From the NCBI GenBank assembly GCA_023393475.1, contig JAEWLC010000024.1, forward strand, positions 1-28,302: a DNA stretch of 28,302 nt, written 5' to 3'. This document shows, one piece after another, positions 25,726-28,302 of this stretch (its first letter is position 1; every line of letters begins with the position of its first letter). The translations under genes and the position numbers were made by a program. The DNA is from Pseudomonadota bacterium (GTDB taxonomy: Bacteria > Pseudomonadota > Alphaproteobacteria > Rhizobiales > Devosiaceae). The notes under the pieces were generated by a model. It ran no database searches, was not told the origin of the DNA, and saw only the letters and a list, made by a program, of their open reading frames with translations.

Positions 25726-25729
<4 letters not shown>
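24554..25729 (+). CDS. urtC: Urea ABC transporter permease UrtC
   Basis: A 391-aa permease of the LivM class, the partner of UrtB. Landmarks are LALDLVWGYCGILSLGHAAF, YLAFRSRVTGVYLSIITQAM, the loop VAVRDAESRTRFLGWRPENV and VAVGGRGTIIGPIIGAILVN. A hydrophilic Ser/Glu/Pro-rich tail ends the protein. The GTG start overlaps the urtB stop (GTGA), and the stop overlaps the urtD start (ATGA). Confidence 0.95.
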
Positions 25730-26481
<752 letters not shown>

Positions 26482-26568
26482 TTGATCCAGATCATGGCCG
26501 CTGCCCCCCTTCTCCCGCACCATCCCCCCTTCGCCGGCATCGGCGAGGAACTGGTGGAGCTCGGACAA

Positions 26569-27540
26569 ATGGTTCGTCGGCGACTGCTGCTCGGTTTCGG
26601 AATTGGTGCGGGCGCGATAGCGGCGGGGGGCGTTGCCACGACGCTCTCCTTCCGCGCGGCGATGCAGCGCGCTGAAACGACCGTTTCGCCCGCCCTGAGC
26701 ACCGTCATCCCGACCCGCCACGGCGACCTCGAATATGCCGATGTGGGATCGGGCACGCCGTTCCTTATGATCCACGGCACCGGCGGCGGCTTCGACCAGG
26801 GCCTGCTCTTTGCACGCCCATTGCTGGAACGCGGCTACCGCGTCATCGCGCCGTCGCGCTTCGGCTACCTGCGATCCGCCTTTCCCAGCGCCCCGACGAG
26901 CCCGAACCAGGCCGATGCGCTGGTCGACCTGCTCGACCACCTCGGCATCGACAGGATCGCCGTCTGCGGTGGCTCTGCCGGGGCCCTGTCCGCCCTGGAG
27001 TTCGCCGCCCGGCATCCGGAGCGCACGGCGGCGCTGCTCCCGGTCGTGCCGGCGACCCACGTGCCCGGCCGCAGCCTCGCCGAAACCCAGCCGCCCGATA
27101 TCGGCCCGGCGATGCTCCTGCTGCGCTCCGATTTCCTGTTCTGGTCGGCGCTGAACCTCGTTCCCGACCTTATGACCGGCAACCTGCTCGCGACCGATCC
27201 TGCCCTGCTCAAGACCGTGACGGCCGAAGAAGCGAGTCGCGCCCGCGAAATCCTCTGGTCTATCCTGCCGGTCAGCCGCCGCGCTGATGGCCTCGTCAAC
27301 GACGCGATGCTGGCCAGCAATCCGGCCCCCTCCGATCTCGCCGCTATCACAGCGCCCACGCTCGCAATCTCGGCCGCGGACGACCGCTTCAACACCGCGG
27401 CCGCCGCTCGCCACATTGCCGCGACCGTTCCCGGCGCGCGCAGCATCATCTTTCCGACCGGCGGCCATATCTGGCTCGGTCACGACGCCGAGTTGTTCGG
27501 CGCCATCGACAGCTTTCTCATGGAGATCGGATACCGATGA
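26569..27540 (+). CDS. Alpha/beta hydrolase inside the urt operon
   Basis: A 323-aa alpha/beta-hydrolase-fold enzyme. Residues 1-25 form a Tat-like or uncleaved membrane anchor (MVRRRLLLGFGIGAGAIAAG), so it probably acts in the periplasm. The oxyanion motif is MIHGTGGG, the nucleophile Ser136 sits in CGGSAGAL (G-x-S-x-G), the acid is Asp271 or Asp272 in SAADDRF, and the base His300 is in TGGHIWLGH. The start at 26569 has GGTGGAG (26553-26559) 9 nt upstream; TTG 26482 and ATG 26494 would add a peptide encoded by C-rich intergenic-looking DNA. The stop overlaps urtE (ATGA), so it is a true member of the operon. Usual urt operons run urtD straight into urtE. The substrate is unknown; ester or amide are possible. 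Confidence 0.9.
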   Translation: MVRRRLLLGFGIGAGAIAAGGVATTLSFRAAMQRAETTVSPALSTVIPTRHGDLEYADVGSGTPFLMIHGTGGGFDQGLLFARPLLERGYRVIAPSRFGYLRSAFPSAPTSPNQADALVDLLDHLGIDRIAVCGGSAGALSALEFAARHPERTAALLPVVPATHVPGRSLAETQPPDIGPAMLLLRSDFLFWSALNLVPDLMTGNLLATDPALLKTVTAEEASRAREILWSILPVSRRADGLVNDAMLASNPAPSDLAAITAPTLAISAADDRFNTAAAARHIAATVPGARSIIFPTGGHIWLGHDAELFGAIDSFLMEIGYR

Positions 27541-28241
27541 GCACGGCACTCGCCATCAAGTCGATCGACCTGCACTACGGCGCCGCGCAGGCGCTGAAGG
27601 GCATTTCGATCGAGTGTAAGCCGGGGCGGATCACCGCGGTGCTCGGGCGCAACGGGGTCGGCAAATCCTCAACCATGCGGGCGGTCACCGGCATCAACAA
27701 TGTCTCGGCGGGCGAGATCGTCTTCGACAACCAGGTGCTGAAGAAGGCGCCGCCCTACAAGCGCGCCCGCATGGGGCTGGGCTACGTGCCGCAGGGCCGC
27801 GAAATCTTCGCGCTGCTGACGGTGAAGGAAAACCTCGAGACGGGCTATGCCGGGCTCAAAGGCAGCGACAAGAACATCCCCGGCTACATCTTCGAGCTGT
27901 TCCCGATCCTCAAATCCATGCTCGGCCGTCGCGGCGGCGACCTATCGGGCGGCCAGCAGCAGCAACTCGCCATCGGCCGTGCCCTCGTCACCCGGCCCAA
28001 GGTGCTGGTGCTTGACGAGCCCACCGAGGGCATCCAGCCCTCGATCATCAAGGACATCGGCCGCGCGCTGCAATTCCTGCGCGACGAGAAGCAGATGACC
28101 ATCCTCCTGGTCGAGCAGTATCTGGACTTCTGCCGGGAAATCGCCGACGACATTTACGTCATGGATCGCGGTGAAATCATGCATTCCGGCCCGGCTGCAG
28201 ACCTGGACCTGCCCGAGGTGCGCCGCCATTTGATGGTGTAG
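27537..28241 (+). CDS. urtE: Urea ABC transporter ATP-binding protein UrtE
   Basis: A 234-aa ATPase of the LivF class. Walker A GRNGVGKSS is at 37-45, the Q-loop segment at LGYVPQGREIFALLTVKENL, the signature LSGGQQQQ at 136-143 and Walker B VLVLDEPTEGIQP with Asp160-Glu161. The switch His common in this position is replaced: the strand reads TILLVEQYLDF, which is normal for LivF/UrtE proteins. The ATG overlaps the stop of the hydrolase gene. The final gene of the operon in this window; no urease gene follows within 60 bp. Confidence 0.95.
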   Translation: MSTALAIKSIDLHYGAAQALKGISIECKPGRITAVLGRNGVGKSSTMRAVTGINNVSAGEIVFDNQVLKKAPPYKRARMGLGYVPQGREIFALLTVKENLETGYAGLKGSDKNIPGYIFELFPILKSMLGRRGGDLSGGQQQQLAIGRALVTRPKVLVLDEPTEGIQPSIIKDIGRALQFLRDEKQMTILLVEQYLDFCREIADDIYVMDRGEIMHSGPAADLDLPEVRRHLMV

Positions 28242-28302
28242 CAATTGCGTCTGCGGCCCCACCCTCATCCGGGCTGCGCCCACCTTCTCCCATCAAGGGA
28301 GA
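28242..28302. repeat. Hyphomicrobiales-type intergenic repeat (partial)
   Basis: The 61 bp after urtE contain CCCTCATCCGGGCTGCGCCC followed by TCTCCC (28286-28291) that pairs with GGGAGA (28297-28302) around ATCAA. This resembles the REP-like intergenic palindromes widespread in Hyphomicrobiales genomes, here cut by the window edge. It may double as the urt operon terminator. Identification is from memory of such repeats. Confidence 0.5.

Noticed and set aside
26482..26568. N-terminal extension of the hydrolase from TTG 26482 or ATG 26494
   Set aside because: The encoded peptide is Pro/His-rich from C-rich intergenic-like DNA, and the ATG at 26569 has a proper ribosome site followed by an anchor sequence.

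Overview
This 28.3 kb window is high-GC, densely coded DNA of alphaproteobacterial type. The urea-type ABC operon, the GMC and RND families and the terminal intergenic hairpin repeats suggest order Hyphomicrobiales (Rhizobiales), possibly near Devosia. That placement is my inference from gene content; I saw no rRNA, tRNA, CRISPR array, insertion sequence or phage gene.

Left part (about 1-7800, + strand): an isochorismatase-family cysteine hydrolase coupled (ATGA) to a GlxA-type AraC regulator; an ankyrin-repeat protein; a secreted SH3b protein with an SGNH-like domain that lacks the usual catalytic residues; then an RND efflux adaptor and a 1041-aa RND pump overlapping by GTGA, with no outer-membrane channel gene nearby.

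Middle part (7800-16400): a minus-strand pair (four-TM membrane protein followed by a secreted PAN/apple-domain protein), divergent from a large SGNH/GDSL hydrolase; a Tat-exported GMC oxidoreductase with a long N-terminal extension; then two minus-strand secreted paralogues. The paralogues share a C-terminal domain of about 100 residues (two Cys exactly 39 residues apart, last residues VYVY) but have unrelated N-terminal parts, one of them a long Gly/Asp/Leu repeat. Both lie near copies of the same 15-bp and 9-bp motifs. Stem-loop terminators separate these units.

Right part (16400-28302): a 660-bp non-coding region with several hairpins and a UUCG-loop terminator; a minus-strand two-component operon made of a 1125-aa NCS1-permease/hybrid histidine kinase fusion and a LuxR-type response regulator; and, divergent from it, a urea ABC transporter operon urtA-urtB-urtC-urtD-(alpha/beta hydrolase)-urtE. 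The likely logic is that the permease-like kinase senses a nitrogenous solute (urea, amide or purine-derived ureide) and the regulator acts on the urt promoter, where a TACGT-N6-ACGTA inverted repeat lies. The transporter-kinase fusion with its Cys cluster, the hydrolase embedded in the urt operon and the paralogous secreted pair are the most notable features.
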